A stretch of DNA of 64,000 nt from Lobosporangium transversale (Eukaryota; Mortierellomycota; Mortierellomycetes; Mortierellales; Mortierellaceae): NCBI RefSeq assembly GCF_002105155.1, contig NW_019029019.1:36001-100000 (forward strand), given 5' to 3'. Both the position numbers and the translations under genes were made by a program. This document shows positions 23,556 through 36,300 of this stretch, in pieces (position 1 is the stretch's first letter; each line of letters begins with the position of its first letter). The notes beneath the pieces are model-generated. The model did no database searches. It was given only the letters and a program-made list of their open reading frames with translations, and was not told the origin of the DNA.

Positions 23556-26500
23556 ATGTTTGGTACGACCAGTACTCCATCCCGGAGTGCACTCTTGCCG
23601 GCACAGGCTTTAAGACTTTTCGATTTCTATATGAAGGGCGCTCGTACCTTAGACGACGACAGCGATATAGTGATGGAATTATGTCTTGATGCTGATTCTG
23701 TGCTGTCTCGAATCCAACGACCTGCAAAAAAGTCACTCAGTTCTTCAACCTCTCCACCATCTTCAGCTTCTAGTGAGGATATGGCATTGCGTCAAGGTGT
23801 TGCTTCAGCCTGCTATGAACTCGCTCGCTTATTTGAACAGCTAGGTCACCCAGATGTTGCTCAAGGTCGTGAGAAAAAAGCTGAAAAATGGGGTTACATC
23901 AAACAGAGCAGTAACAACAACAGCAACAACGACAATATCAATAATACCATCAAATGCAGAGTCAACAGCACCAATAGTCGCAGTCTGACTAAGGTGGCAA
24001 AAGCAGCACAACCTATGCCAGTGCATACCATAGCAACTATCTCAAAGGACATATTCAATCAAAACATTCCTCCAACAGTCATCAGATATAGCTTGCCGGA
24101 TGCTGATGCAAACTTGAATAGTGTCCACCAGCTTGTATATTGTCTTAGTTTGCTTCCTAATGCTCCTATCCCAACAACGGACCTGAATGACCATGAGGAT
24201 GAATGGCGCCAGTTCATATCAAACGATCAGGATGAACAAGAGCGACTGCATAAACTGGTATCGGATGTGATTGAGATGTTCATCGATGACAACGCCAAGA
24301 CCGAGACTACTGTCGCGGAGGTTATATCTCTGGCTCCAGTTCTGGACCGAGTCCAATTCAGGACATTGCTTATGGGTTTGGTCAATGGAATCAAGCAGAA
24401 CGTCATGTTGGAGACTCATTTGCTGGAAGGACTAGCCCAGCTGATGCAGAGTGCACCTTCTGGATACCTCGACTCGGATGACCTTGTCTCAATCCTCAAC
24501 ACCCTCAGTTCCCGCCTACAAGGCACACATGGACAATCTACCGACCATCTTTACCGACTGTCAGCTACAGTGTCAGATGTGCTTGATGCCATGGTCAACA
24601 ACCAAGTCAAGGGGTTGAGGCGAGAACAACTCCATGAGCCACTTGCAGCATATCTCCAAGGGCTGAAAGACAGCTCTGAGCCACATCTAGTCTATCAAGC
24701 AGCCTATGGGTTCCAAGCTCTACTGTATATTCCAGATGATGAAACAGCAATGCAAGCCATGCTTCGACGGACATCAGATATACTCCGAGGAGCATTTGGA
24801 GCAGTCAGCGCAGTTAAAGCCATGGATCTGAATGCCTTCATAGGCGAGATAAGCAGCATCCATAAAGAGCTTCCATATGTAACAGATATCGTTGCCACGG
24901 GTCTACAAATGTACACAGGTATAGCCTCACTATATACGAGTGGAGCAACATTCAAACAGTGTATGGAAGAAGGACTCAGCTTTAGTCGCAAGTCAGCATG
25001 GTACCCAGCACTTCGTGGAGCGGATGCACTACTCCAGACAGGCGAGCTCATTAAATTCAAGACCCTTGTGTGTGAAGCACCCTGCCGAAATGACGCAGCA
25101 TTCCAATGGGGACTATGTCAGAGATTAGGACAGATTGCAGGTGGCACACAGTGGACTATGGATGCTCGGCAGGATGCCATCATACTACTTGGAGAGATCT
25201 ACAAGAATGACCAGGAGTGGGGCTGTCATGTAGATATCAAGCAGTGGATCGTACATATCCTAAGGAAACTATCTTCGCTATCATTGGATGGACTACAATG
25301 TATGTATTTTCTTTCCTTCCTATGGACATGTTTGGAATCCTCGGGATCACTCAGTGTATAATAATTAATTCTAATACTCCACACATACCCTGTTTTCTTC
25401 TTTTTCTTCTTTTCTTCTTTTATTTTCAGGTACAAGCACTCTCTTAAATGAGCTAGAAATAGATGGAGACCTCAAGAAGCAAGAGGTATACAGGAATTGT
25501 CTCAAAGGGGCATTGATCCAGTACCCCTTCATTGGTACACTCCCTCCGCCTACATCCTCAAAGCTACTTGACCGTGTACAGAAGAAGCCTGGTGTCGAGA
25601 ATAGTCTACGCCAACTAAAGAGGCAGCGGATGGAGGTTGGAAATGATCAAGGATTCTACATCCAACTATATGCCAAAGCAAATCCTCAAGCAAGCGATGA
25701 TAAGCTGTTCTTGCTGATGGAAAAGGTAAAAGAGTTCCTAAACAGCGATCAGAAAGTGCTACTCGTCCAAGGTAACTCAGGGGCGGGCAAGTCCACATTC
25801 AATCGCACTCTGGAGCGCACACTCTGGGAGACATATCAAAAGAGGCGTGGACGGATTCCATTGTATATCAATCTTCCAGCCATTGATAAGCCAGAGAAGG
25901 ATCTGGTTACAAAGCAGCTGCGAGACTATGATTTCACAGACACGCAGATCAAGGAGCTGAAGATGAATCGGTCATTTGTCTTGATCTGTGATGGATACGA
26001 TGAGAGTATGCAGACCAACAATCTGTATGTTGCCAACCAACTGAATCAACCTGGCGAGTGGAAGGCCCAGATGGTGGTCAGTTGCCGCAGTGAGTACCTT
26101 GGGTTAGACTACCGAGATCGTTTCCAACCTATGGACCGTAATCACCAAACAGATGCTAGACTGTTTCAAGAGGCTGTGATTGTACCATTCTCCGAGACTC
26201 AGATCGAGGACTACATCAAGCATTATGTCGCAGCTATGGATCCACTGTGGCCTGTGGAGGTGTACCAGCGTGCTCTCAAAATGGTCCCTAGTCTACAGGA
26301 ACTTGTGAAGAACCCATTCATGCTGTCGATGTCGCTAGAAGTACTTCCACGGATGGTTGATCCAAATCAAGACAATTCCAACACGAAGGTCAAGCGGGTC
26401 ACGTTGTATGACCGGTTCGTTGAGCTATGGCTTGAACGAGGCAAGAAGCGACTGAGCGGGATATTAGCGCCGGAAGACAGAAGAATGTTTCACAAACTAT

Positions 26501-29500
26501 TGGATGAAGGTTTTGCACAGAACGGGATCAGGTACCTGGCCGAGCTAGCCATAGCAATCTACAAGTATCAAGACGGTAATCCAGTTGTGGGCTACTCACC
26601 ATTCAAAGATAAAGGTACATGGAAGGAAGAGTATTTTAGCAAAGATGATGGGAAGAACCTCCTACGTGAAGCTTCTCCGCTCACTCGTACGGGCAATCGG
26701 CACCGCTTTATCCACCGATCTATCCTGGAGTACAGCCTGGCACAGGCAATTTTTGAGCCGCAGAAGGCAATGAACACCTTTACGAGCGATGGGGGAGCGG
26801 AAGCAAGAATATTGCCTTCTCGTCGACACAGTATTAGTTCAGCCTATAGTTTCGAAGCTATGGACATCGAGGAAGGCGAGCAAGAGGCCAACCTAATTGA
26901 CGTCGATGAAAGCTCACCCTTGGTATGGAGAAGCTTCGTAGATGAGCCATCTATCCTTCAATCCCTAGAAGACCGCGTCCGTCTCGAGCCAGTGTTTAAG
27001 CAGCAACTGTATACTCTCGAAGAGTGACAACAAATGGTGGATAGCAGCAGCTAATGCGATGACAATCTTGGTTCGAGCAGGTGAGTCATTCATCGGAGCA
27101 GACTTAAGAGGCATCCAGATTCCAGGAGCAGATCTTAGCCATGGGGTCTTTGAGTATGCTCAGCTACAGGGAGCAGATCTGAGGAAGGCCATTTTACGAA
27201 ACTGTTGGCTTCGTGAAGCGGACCTGAGCGGAGCGAAGATGACAGATGTACAATTCGGAGAATGGCCACTTCTCGAAGCAATCAGTGAGGTATATGGAGG
27301 GTCTTATTCGCCTGATGGCAAGACACTCGCTGCAATCATCAGTGATGAATCATACAAGTGTTCAATCAACGTCTATGATACATCAACGTGGGAAAAGCTT
27401 TTCACTCTGGACGACGATGAGCTCGGCGACTACCTTATATACTCACCAGACAGCCAACGCATCATCTCATGGGGCAATGAGCAAACTGCAGTCCTAATTT
27501 GGGATGCCCCGTCAGGAGCATTAGTTCATAGGTTGGTAGGTCACACAGCACCTGTCCTGTGCGCGGAGTACTCCCGAGCGGAAACGATCTTGCCACAGCT
27601 AGCGATGATGCCTCAGTGCGAGTCTGGGACACTCAGTCGGGCGTGCTCAAACACATATTTGAGGGCCATACCGACGCGGTGAGAAGCGTGGCATATTCGC
27701 CTGATTGATCGCAGATTGCAACTGGTGGTGATGACAATACACTACGGCTGAGGCCCGCAAAAACAGGACAGCAGCTAATCCTGATGAACCATGACTCTGG
27801 GATCCAGCAAATTGTCTATTCACCTAATGGCCAGGATATTATAGCTCGTTGTGACGAAGATTGTTGCCTGCATATGTGGGATGCCGCATCTGGCCAAGAA
27901 AAGCTGATCCTGAGCCATGACGACGACGTCCTAGGTGTTCAATACTCGCTTGACGGAAAACATGCCCTTTCCTTCGCTTCGGAGGTTGTATATGAATGGA
28001 ATATGCAAACAGGGAAACTCACCCATACTCTTGAAGGACATTCTGGTGAAATTATGGACTTAAAGTATTCACCAAATGGAGAACAGGTGGCCACCTGCAG
28101 TGAAGACAATACAGTACGGCTTTGGGACACGAGATCAGGAGAGCTTACGAATGCCTTCTATGGGCATTCTGCCTTTTTATGCTGTTTGGCATATTCGCCA
28201 AGCAGCCATCAAGTTGCATCTTTCGGCCTTGACAAAACGATACGTCTTTGGGATACTCGACCACAGCAATCTAATCATGACTCACATGGCCATTCGACAC
28301 CAATCAACCGTGTTAGGAGTTCGCCGGACGGGAAGTAAATAGCTTCATTAGGTGAATATGGGACAGTATGAGTGTGGGATACACGAACAGGACACTCTAT
28401 CCATGTATTACAAAGTCATGGTGGCTACGCATATGACATCAAATATACACCAGACAGTCAGTTACTTGCTTCTTGTCACCGTTCTCCGTGCACCTACCTT
28501 TGGAACACTCAAACAGGTCAAGTAGCCCACACCTTGGAACTGCAAGGTGAACAAACCGATAACATCTACACTGTCGATTTCTCGCCCATCGGTCACCAAA
28601 TCGCCTGCGACCATGGATCTGGAAAGGTGACTATGTGGGACACACGGACGGGAGAGCTCATCCGCATTCTACAGGGGCACGATACAAATGTAGCGTCTGT
28701 GATATTCTCGCCCAATGGCCATCAAATTGCCACGTATGATAAAGGGGGTAATACCAAAGTCTGGTCATCTCATTCAGGGGATCTTCAATATGAAGTAAAG
28801 GAAGAAAAGATCGGCTATTACATTGGATACACCCCCGACAGCCGGAAGCTATTGGTTTATCGCAGCAATAACTCCAACGAGCTGCAAGTACGGGACACAG
28901 AAACAGGCGACCTTTGCTACATAACTCAGTTTGGATATTATGGAGGAAAAGGCCCGTTTTCGCCATGTAGCCAACGGATGACTGATGCGTGTATAAATGG
29001 GCAAATTAATGTGCTAGACATGAAATCGGGAGAAGTACTGCATACGCTTGAAGGGCATACCAATTTGATTACTGAGATGGCTTATTCCCCTGATGGAAAT
29101 TACTTTGCCTCGGCTAGTGAAGACACGACAGTGCGAGTGTGGGATTCACAGACAGGCGAATGTTTGATTAAAATGTTATCAGAAGGCGAATATGTTAGAA
29201 CGCTTGCATGGAATGCCCTTGAAGAAGGCCACTTTTTGGTCACAGGATCAAGAGATGCTTCTGTTCGGATGTGGCAGATTGTGAAGGAGGACGGTCAATA
29301 CCAGTATCGCCTGAAATGGAGCACCAAACAAACAGCTCTTAATGTTAACAGCACTTGTATTCAAGATGTAACTGGGTTGAGTGAAGTCAACAGGAAGCTT
29401 CTGATGCAACGAGGAGAAATAAAAGAGCAATCCCTTCCTTTGGCCACATATGAGGCATCGAAACAGATTGTGACAGCATCACCAATGGCATTCAAGTCCA

Positions 29501-29697
29501 AAGTAACCTCAAACCAGGCTATTTATCGTCAAGTCCTATCAGCAGAGGCACTCTTAGAGACAGAAGCTTTGAATGAAGGAATGCCGTTGACAACAGTGGC
29601 AGCAGCAAGTGAATCGATCAATGACTACCGATTCAAATACAGCATGTGCAGTGAATGTAGATTTGCACATGTTATTTCATGCAGGTCGCGCTACTAA
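23556..29697 (+). pseudogene. Copy B: broken ARM-like/NACHT/pentapeptide/WD40 receptor
   Basis: The layout matches copies A and C. Exon 1 is 23556-25299, the intron is 25300-25429, and exon 2 starts at 25430. Exon 1 and NACHT (Walker A GNSGAGKST) are intact and identical to A up to 26441. After that the gene is broken: an 11-base deletion near 27018 leads to TGA at 27025-27027; about one base is lost near 27572 inside a WD40 unit; in-frame stops follow at 27706-27708 (TGA), 28336-28338 (TAA) and 28369-28371 (TGA). Pentapeptide and WD40 sequence remains recognisable between the lesions and is open from 28372 to the stop at 29697. The final 371 bases (29311-29681) differ from copy C at only three positions. 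If expressed, it would yield an ARM-like/NACHT protein of about 1110 residues with no WD40 sensor. No repaired sequence is implied. Confidence 0.92.
23573..26441 (+). repeat. Right arm of a 2.87-kb inverted repeat (copy B)
   Basis: Counterpart of 13911-16779 in opposite orientation, with a 6.8-kb spacer between the arms. The edges are sharp. Outside the arm the first codons differ (MFGTTS in B, MLGITN in A), and after 26441 the sequences diverge at many positions within a few codons. Confidence 0.95.
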
Positions 29698-30200
29698 AGA
29701 TATTAATAAGCAGGGCGGCATTGCATTTAGAATAAAGAATAAACCCAAAAGGGTGTTTGCTAATAAGCCGTCATACAAAATAGGAATACACTTGCTGTAT
29801 GCTTACCCGCTTTTTGATGTCTTGGAGGTATTTGCCTGTGTTCAACCCAACTTAATAGTGTTCAATATTTTTTTATCTTTATTTTTTCATCTTGGTGAAA
29901 AATGTGCTCTCTCTGCATGTGGAAACTGCTCACGCTACATCCAATGTTGTGTTGTTTCGATTGGAGATAACCTTCCATTCAACTAAATTACAAGCGATTC
30001 ATTATTACCTTTGGCTTATTTCGTTGAGTACCACACTTGTCTCTGCCAGCACCACACAAGACGAGATATCTGTTGTTTTTAACTTATTGCTCTGTATTAA
30101 ACCCCGCTTAAAGCAACTTGTGTTGACGGAATCCATTGGATTCTCTTCAAGACGAATAAGGAAATAATAAAATAAATAGCAAATTAAAAGAGATAAATAA
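29698..30200. repeat. 3' flank duplicated with the flank of copy C
   Basis: Degraded similarity to 39391-39900 in the same order and orientation. Matching pieces include attta/gttta-GAATAAAGAATAAA, GAATGTGCTCTCTCT-like and TTATTGCTCTGTA. The B/C duplication therefore took non-coding 3' sequence with it, and the flanks have since diverged far more than the last coding bases of the two genes. Confidence 0.7.
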
Positions 30201-31249
30201 GAGAAAAAGGTACAAGGAACTAACATTATCCTCGAAGGGGTAACAGGGGGGAAATCAATGCTTCATATTGGGCGCCAGTATGAAGACAGAGTGTCAAGCG
30301 AAGTTCATGTCTGCATAGCTTCATCACGTAAAATGATGTCTCTGTAGTAGGTTTAAAACTATTGAATAAAAAAAAAAAGTGCGAGTGATGAATGACTCAT
30401 TCAAGGAGAACACGTCAACGTAGCTCGAGTTGATGAGCGGTCGAGCTACAGTTAATTAACTTGTAGAAAAGATCTGATTCGGACAATGTCAACATAGCAG
30501 TGTTTCATTGACGAGGTGCAAGGTTTGTATATGTACTCTTTCTAGGCATTATTGATCCCATTTCAGTCTATTGCCCTGGCGACCCACCCAGAACTATATA
30601 TAGAGATTATTCTCTTCCTAGAACCCCTTCTTCCCCTTTTCGAAAACAGTTACAAGCAAGCAGACTGCTGAGGAAAAGAAAAAAAAAAAACTACATATAC
30701 TTTCTTTTTACTGTTTTGCAAATCATCGGCTTGAAAATACTGCGTGCCTTATTACACAAACCTAATAGCTTCATTCATTAAGAATGTATGCACGAATGAG
30801 AGAATAAAAGCAAAGGTGAACATTTAGGTGCTCATCATTTCTTCGGAACCGTATTCAAGCCATGGAAGTAGGATCAAGAAAGAGTCTGCTGATCAATGAT
30901 GCCTTAGTCTTTTTTATATTTTTATACCTTTTATTAATGTAGCTGCTGGGTGAGAATAACACTCTGGATGCCATCCCTGGACATTCTTATTTAAATTGTT
31001 ATCTCTTTGTTTTACTGTCCTAAAATTCCACAGCACACCCTAAATCTCTGATCTCTTGCTTCCATTTTCTTTTGGACCTTTGCTTTCGTTGCTTTCATTT
31101 ATTATACCTATATATTTTTTATAATGTCATGGTCGCAACACGTTCCACACGTCCGTCGTCATTATTATTATTATTATTATTATTACTTTATTATTATTTT
31201 ATAGTTGTCTGCAGGAAATGACTTTGCCCGAGATTGTAAGAGAGTAACA
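30201..31249. other. AT-rich spacer, no gene seen
   Basis: Non-coding. It contains poly-A runs (near 30368 and 30681) and an ATT trinucleotide run at about 31160-31185. No coding or structured element is recognised. Confidence 0.6.
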
Positions 31250-31890
31250 AGGGCCAAGTGCTAGTCTAGAATGGGAGGAATGAGACATTATCAGCCCTCT
31301 ATTAAAGTTGAAATTCTCTTCTTCCTCTCACCTTCTTTCATTCACTGCAATATCTTTCGTCTTTAATCCTCTCAGCACCAAACGTTGATTTCAAGATAAA
31401 ATGCATTTGTAGTTTGCGCAACAGCGATAAAAAAAAAAAAACGCACATGGATCTGTCCTCAAATGTAAGCTAATTTCACTTATAACCCTCCATCGTTGTT
31501 ACTGATAGCGTCTCTAGAACGAGGACGTGTAGTATTTGCGATAACTCAGGATACGACCGAAAGACCGAAGTACAGAAGAGTGAGCTCTATATTCAATATT
31601 TCGGTTTTGTCATCCTCGCTAATACCCTAAACTATTTCAGTCTGCGCTGGAATTACATCATTCGTTAGGGGATCCTAAAAGATGCCAGGATGATAGTGAG
31701 TAACGAGAACGATCCAGGGATCTTCGTTAAATAATAAGGGGTAAAAATCTTAGCTGTAGTAAAAACCCATAAAAATGACTGCCAATCGCAACAGATCCCA
31801 CTCAAAATCGATTTGAGTCTGCGATGGCCCGCAGACGGAGCATTAACCTTGATGACCTTGACAAAAGCGAAGGACCTGTGCAAAAGCAAA
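31250..31890 (+). pseudogene. Relic of an unknown multi-exon gene, copy 2
   Basis: Same order of blocks as the relic at 3.5-4.1 kb. A Cys-containing piece (KCICSLRNSDK) lies near 31400. A block starting ACCCTCCATCGTTGTTACTG lies near 31487. A block near 31805-31890 reads SLRWPADGALTLMTLTKAKD, parallel to SLWRSAGGVLTLAALVKVKD in copy 1. Frames are broken by substitutions and small indels. Two independent degraded copies with the same exon-like blocks support a real former gene or element family, of unknown function. Confidence 0.4.
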
Positions 31891-32458
31891 TATATTGTCT
31901 TTTGGTCTCCGGTTATTCAGCTATCTCTCCATTTCCATGTCCTTCACATCAGCTTTCAAAACAGGGAACGTAGTAAAACAGGGCGCAATCTATATGGTGC
32001 CAATAAACAGACAGCAGCCTCTCGTCCCCATAAAATGTTCATTGAGTACGTCTCTTCAGCAGAAGGTCGACATTTATTTGATGCACTTTGTTTTATATTT
32101 TTTTTTTTTTCTTTTTTTCTTTTTTTCTTTTTTTCTTTTTTTCTTTTTTTATGTTTTTATTACCTCCATGTTTATATTTACCATTCCAGTCCATGTGCGA
32201 AAAACACTAATATTCTGTTGTCGTTTACTGACACTGTCACAGACAAAGTTTCCTTCTATGTTGCTGTCATGAAGCAAAGCATGATTTTTCTAACAAGACA
32301 AGCGCCGACCATGACGAAGCCACAGTCCCAGTTCGTTATTATTATTTCTTTTTCTATGAGGAAAACAAAACTATCTTTATTCCCCACTGTACAGATTTTT
32401 ATTTATTTATTTATTTATTTAACTCACCTTCTACTTCAATTTTGGTTGTAGTTTAATA
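31891..32458. other. AT-rich spacer
   Basis: Non-coding. It contains a C/T-rich tandem tract (32098-32150, repeated ctttttt) and a TTTA run just before the adjoining MITE. Open frames here are repeat-driven. Confidence 0.6.
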
Positions 32459-32758
32459 GAGACCTTGCGAGACATTTTTTGTTGTAGAAATAAAGTTTGC
32501 TCTTGTAGGCTACAGACATTCTACAAAGGCAAAATTTAGAATTTTTACGTATAACATGGGGTTTATACGTAAATTTATAAATTAGCCAACTTTTATTCTT
32601 ACTTCGCTTCCAAATCGGAGAAATAGGCCATCAATGGCACCAATTCTCTACATTGCTTTTTGTTCTACATTTTTTGTAGAATGTCTCTACAAGCACAAAT
32701 TTTTCAAAAAGTCATTGTAGCCAAAATTAGGTTCCATTTGTGAGTTTCGCAAGGTCTC
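32459..32758. mobile_element. 300-bp MITE, TA target duplication, Tc1/mariner-like
   Basis: Terminal inverted repeats of 15 bp, GAGACCTTGCGAGAC at the left and the complement of GAGACCTTGCGAAAC at the right, differ at one position. They are flanked on both sides by TA (32457-32458 and 32759-32760), the target duplication of Tc1/mariner elements. A second inverted pair lies inside (about 32499-32530 against 32669-32696, core CATTCTACAAA), so the element can fold back. It has no coding capacity and would need transposase from elsewhere. Confidence 0.8.
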
Positions 32759-33303
32759 TAATATTGTTTTCTTTTCCGATATTTGCTATTTCCTATTCTC
32801 TCTATTCCGAATAATTAAAAAAGTGTACGTGGAATTTATATTAATGAACATGCATTTAGATAAGAATAAAACATTACCGCTTTTGCCTTTGGGAAAAAAA
32901 AAAAAAAAAAAAAAAGATGGGGCTGAGCACGGAATAAAGTGGCATTAAAAAGAAGGATATCTCTTAAGGGGGAAAACAAGGCAAAGTGGACCCGGATTTT
33001 ATAATGTTCACTTGTATGCATGCATGCATACATTCTTCCTTCTCTCTTTTCTTTCTTCATTACTTCGCCACATATAACGTCACACAACCCCTCAGCTGAT
33101 TTTTCTTTTTTTATGTTAGAAAAAACATCGAATCCTTGAGTAAGGGACATGCTTCTACCTCCTCCTTGGAACTTACAAAAGACGTTTATTCACTTATAAA
33201 GCTCACTACTAAACCCATCTTTTCAAATAATAACCACATCTTTTTTTGAAATGAATAAATTATAATCAAACAGAAATAGAATAAAGAGGAAGAACAATAG
33301 ACC
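32759..33303. other. Upstream region of copy C
   Basis: AT-rich, with a poly-A run near 32894-32914 and a short GCAT repeat near 33015. It presumably holds the promoter and 5' UTR of copy C. No specific site is recognised. Confidence 0.5.
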
Positions 33304-36300
33304 ATGTTTGGCAATACAGATACTCCACCACGAAGTGTACTCTTGCCAGCACAAGCCCTGAAACTCTTTCATTTCTACATAAAGGGCGCTCGCACTATAG
33401 ATAACGATAGCTGCAACATAGTGATGGAGCTTTGTCTCGATGCAGACTCTGTGCTGTCCCGAATTCATAAACCCACAAGAAAGTCACTCGCCGCAATACC
33501 TTCAACCTCTTCAGCTTCCAATGAAGACCTAATGTTACGCAAAGACATAGCCTCGGCCTATCATGAGCTTGCCCGCTTATTTGAACAGATAGGTCACTCA
33601 GATGTCGCTCAAAGACGTGACCAGAAAGCCAAAAAATGGGGGTATAACCAAAGGAGCAGCAGCAATGGTAGCAATAACAGCAACAAAAACAGCAACAAAC
33701 TGGGAATCAGCGAACCTATTAGCGGCAGATTAATTAGAACAGTTGAAACAGTGCAGGCCATTGCAACTATTCCAAAGGACGTTTTTAACCATGATGAACC
33801 TCCAACAGTCATCAGGTACAGCTTACCAGATGCTGGTACTCAGTTGAATGACATCCACCAGCTTGCATATTGCCTATCTCTGCTATCACTCGCTCCTATC
33901 CAAACAAATGATCTCAGTGACCTTGAGAAGAAGTGGCGACAGGCTATATCGAACGATCAAGATGAACATGAACGACTGTGTAAACTGGCTTCAGATGTGA
34001 TTGAAATGTTCATCAGTGATGACATCAAGACCGAGGCATCTGTCGCTGAGGTTGTGGCTCTCTCCCCTGTCCTTGATCAAGTGCAATTCAGAACACTGCT
34101 CATGACTTTGATCAATGGGATCAGCCAGAACATTATGCTGGACACTCATTTGTTAGAGGGGTTGGCTCGGTTGCTGCAGCATGCTCCTCCTGGATATCTC
34201 GGCTCAGATGACCTTGTTTTAATCCTCAACACCCTCAATCTCCGATTACAAGGCACTCATAGCCAATCTACCAGCCATCTCTATTGTCTGTCAGTTACAG
34301 TCTCACATGTCCTCGATGCCATGGTCAACAACCAAGTCAAAGGCCTGAAGCGAGAGCAACTCCATGAACCACTTGCAGCATACCTCCAGGGACTAAAAGA
34401 CAGCTCAGACCCTCAACTAGTCTACCAAGCTGCTTATGCCTTCCAAGCCTTGCAATATATTCCAGATGATGAATCAACAATGCAAGCCATGCTTCGACGG
34501 ACATCAGCAGTGCTCCGAGGAGTGTTTGGAGTAGTAAGTGCAGTCAAAGGCTTTGATCTCAATACCTTCATGGATGAGATAAGCAACATCCAGAGAGGAC
34601 TTCCTTCTGTGACAGATGCTATTGACATGAGCTTAGGAATATATGGAAATATAGCATCACTATATGAGAGTGGATCGACATTCAGACAGTGTATGGAAGA
34701 AGGACTCAGCTTTGATCACAAGTCAGCATGGTATCCAGCACTCCGTGGAGCGGATGCACTACTCCAGAGAGGCGAGCTCATTAAATTCAAGACTCTTGTG
34801 TGTGAAGCACCCTGTCGAAATGATGCAGCATTCCAATGGGGACTATGTCAGAGACTAGGACAGATTGCAGCAGATACACAGTGGACCATGGATACTCGAC
34901 AGGATGCCATCACACTCCTAGGAGAGATCTACAAGAATGACCAAGAGTGGGGTAGCCATGCACATATCAAGCAGTGGGTCATAAGTATCCTTAGAGAGCT
35001 ATCCTCATTACCGCCGGATGGTCTACAAGGTGCTTATTTTTTTTTCTTTTTTTCTGTAGATATGTTTGGGTGTTGGCAGCGCTCATTAAACGCTGATTTA
35101 TCTACTCACTCTATCCTTCTCCTTCCAGCTGCAGGCACTCTCTTGAACGAACTAGAGAAATATGGAGACATCAAGAAACAAGAGCTATATAGGAAGTGTC
35201 TTCAAGAGCCAATAGCTCAGCATCCCTTCACCACCACACATCCCCCATCTACATCTTCATATTTGCTTGACCGTGCACAAAAAAGGCCCAATGTTGAGGA
35301 CAGTCTACGGCAACTAAGGAGACGGCGGATGGAGGTTGGAAACAACCAAGGATTCTACATCCAACAGTATGTTAAAGCAAGTCCTCAAGCGAGCGATGAC
35401 AAGCTGTTCTTGTTGCTGGACAAGGTGAAAGAGTTCCTGGATAGCGACCAGAAAGCGCTACTTGTGCAAGGAGACTCAGGAGCAGGCAAGTCTACATTCA
35501 ATCGCACTTTGGAGCGCACACTCTGGGAGACATACCAAAAGAGACATGGTCGAATCCCACTGTTTATCAACCTCCCAGCCATCGACAAGCCAGAGAAGGA
35601 TCTTGTAGCAAAGCAGCTGCGAGACTACGGTTTCACAGACTCACAGATTAAGGAACTGAAGAAGAGTCGGTCATTTATCCTGATCTGTGATGGATATGAT
35701 GAGAGCATGCAGACCACCAATCTGTATGTCTCCAATCAACTGAATAAGCCTGGAGAGTGGATGGCTCAGATGGTGATTAGCTGTCGCAGTGAGTACCTTG
35801 GCTTAGACTATCGAGATCGGTTCCAACCTATGGACCGCAATCACCAAGTAGATGCTGGATTGTTTGAAGAGGCTGTGATCATGCCATTCTCTGAGACTCA
35901 GATCGATGACTATATCGAACAATATGTTGATGCCATGGATCCACTGTGGCATGCGGAGGACTACCGACGTGCACTCAAACAGATCCCTAGTCTACAAGGC
36001 CTTGTGAGGAACCCATTTATTCTATCGATGTCGCTTGAAGTACTCCCGCGAATGGTAGATCCAGATCAAGGGTCCTCCAACACCAAGGTCAAACGCGTGA
36101 CACTGTATGACCAGTTCGTTGAGCAGTGGCTCGAGCGAGGCAAGAAGCGACTAAACGATGCATTAGGACTGGAAGACAGAAGAATGTACCACAAGCTATT
36201 AGATGAAGGGTTTGCACAGAATGGGATCAGATATCTCACTGAGCTAGCCATAGCGATCTACAAACATCAAGATGGCAACCCAGTAGTTGACTACTCACCA

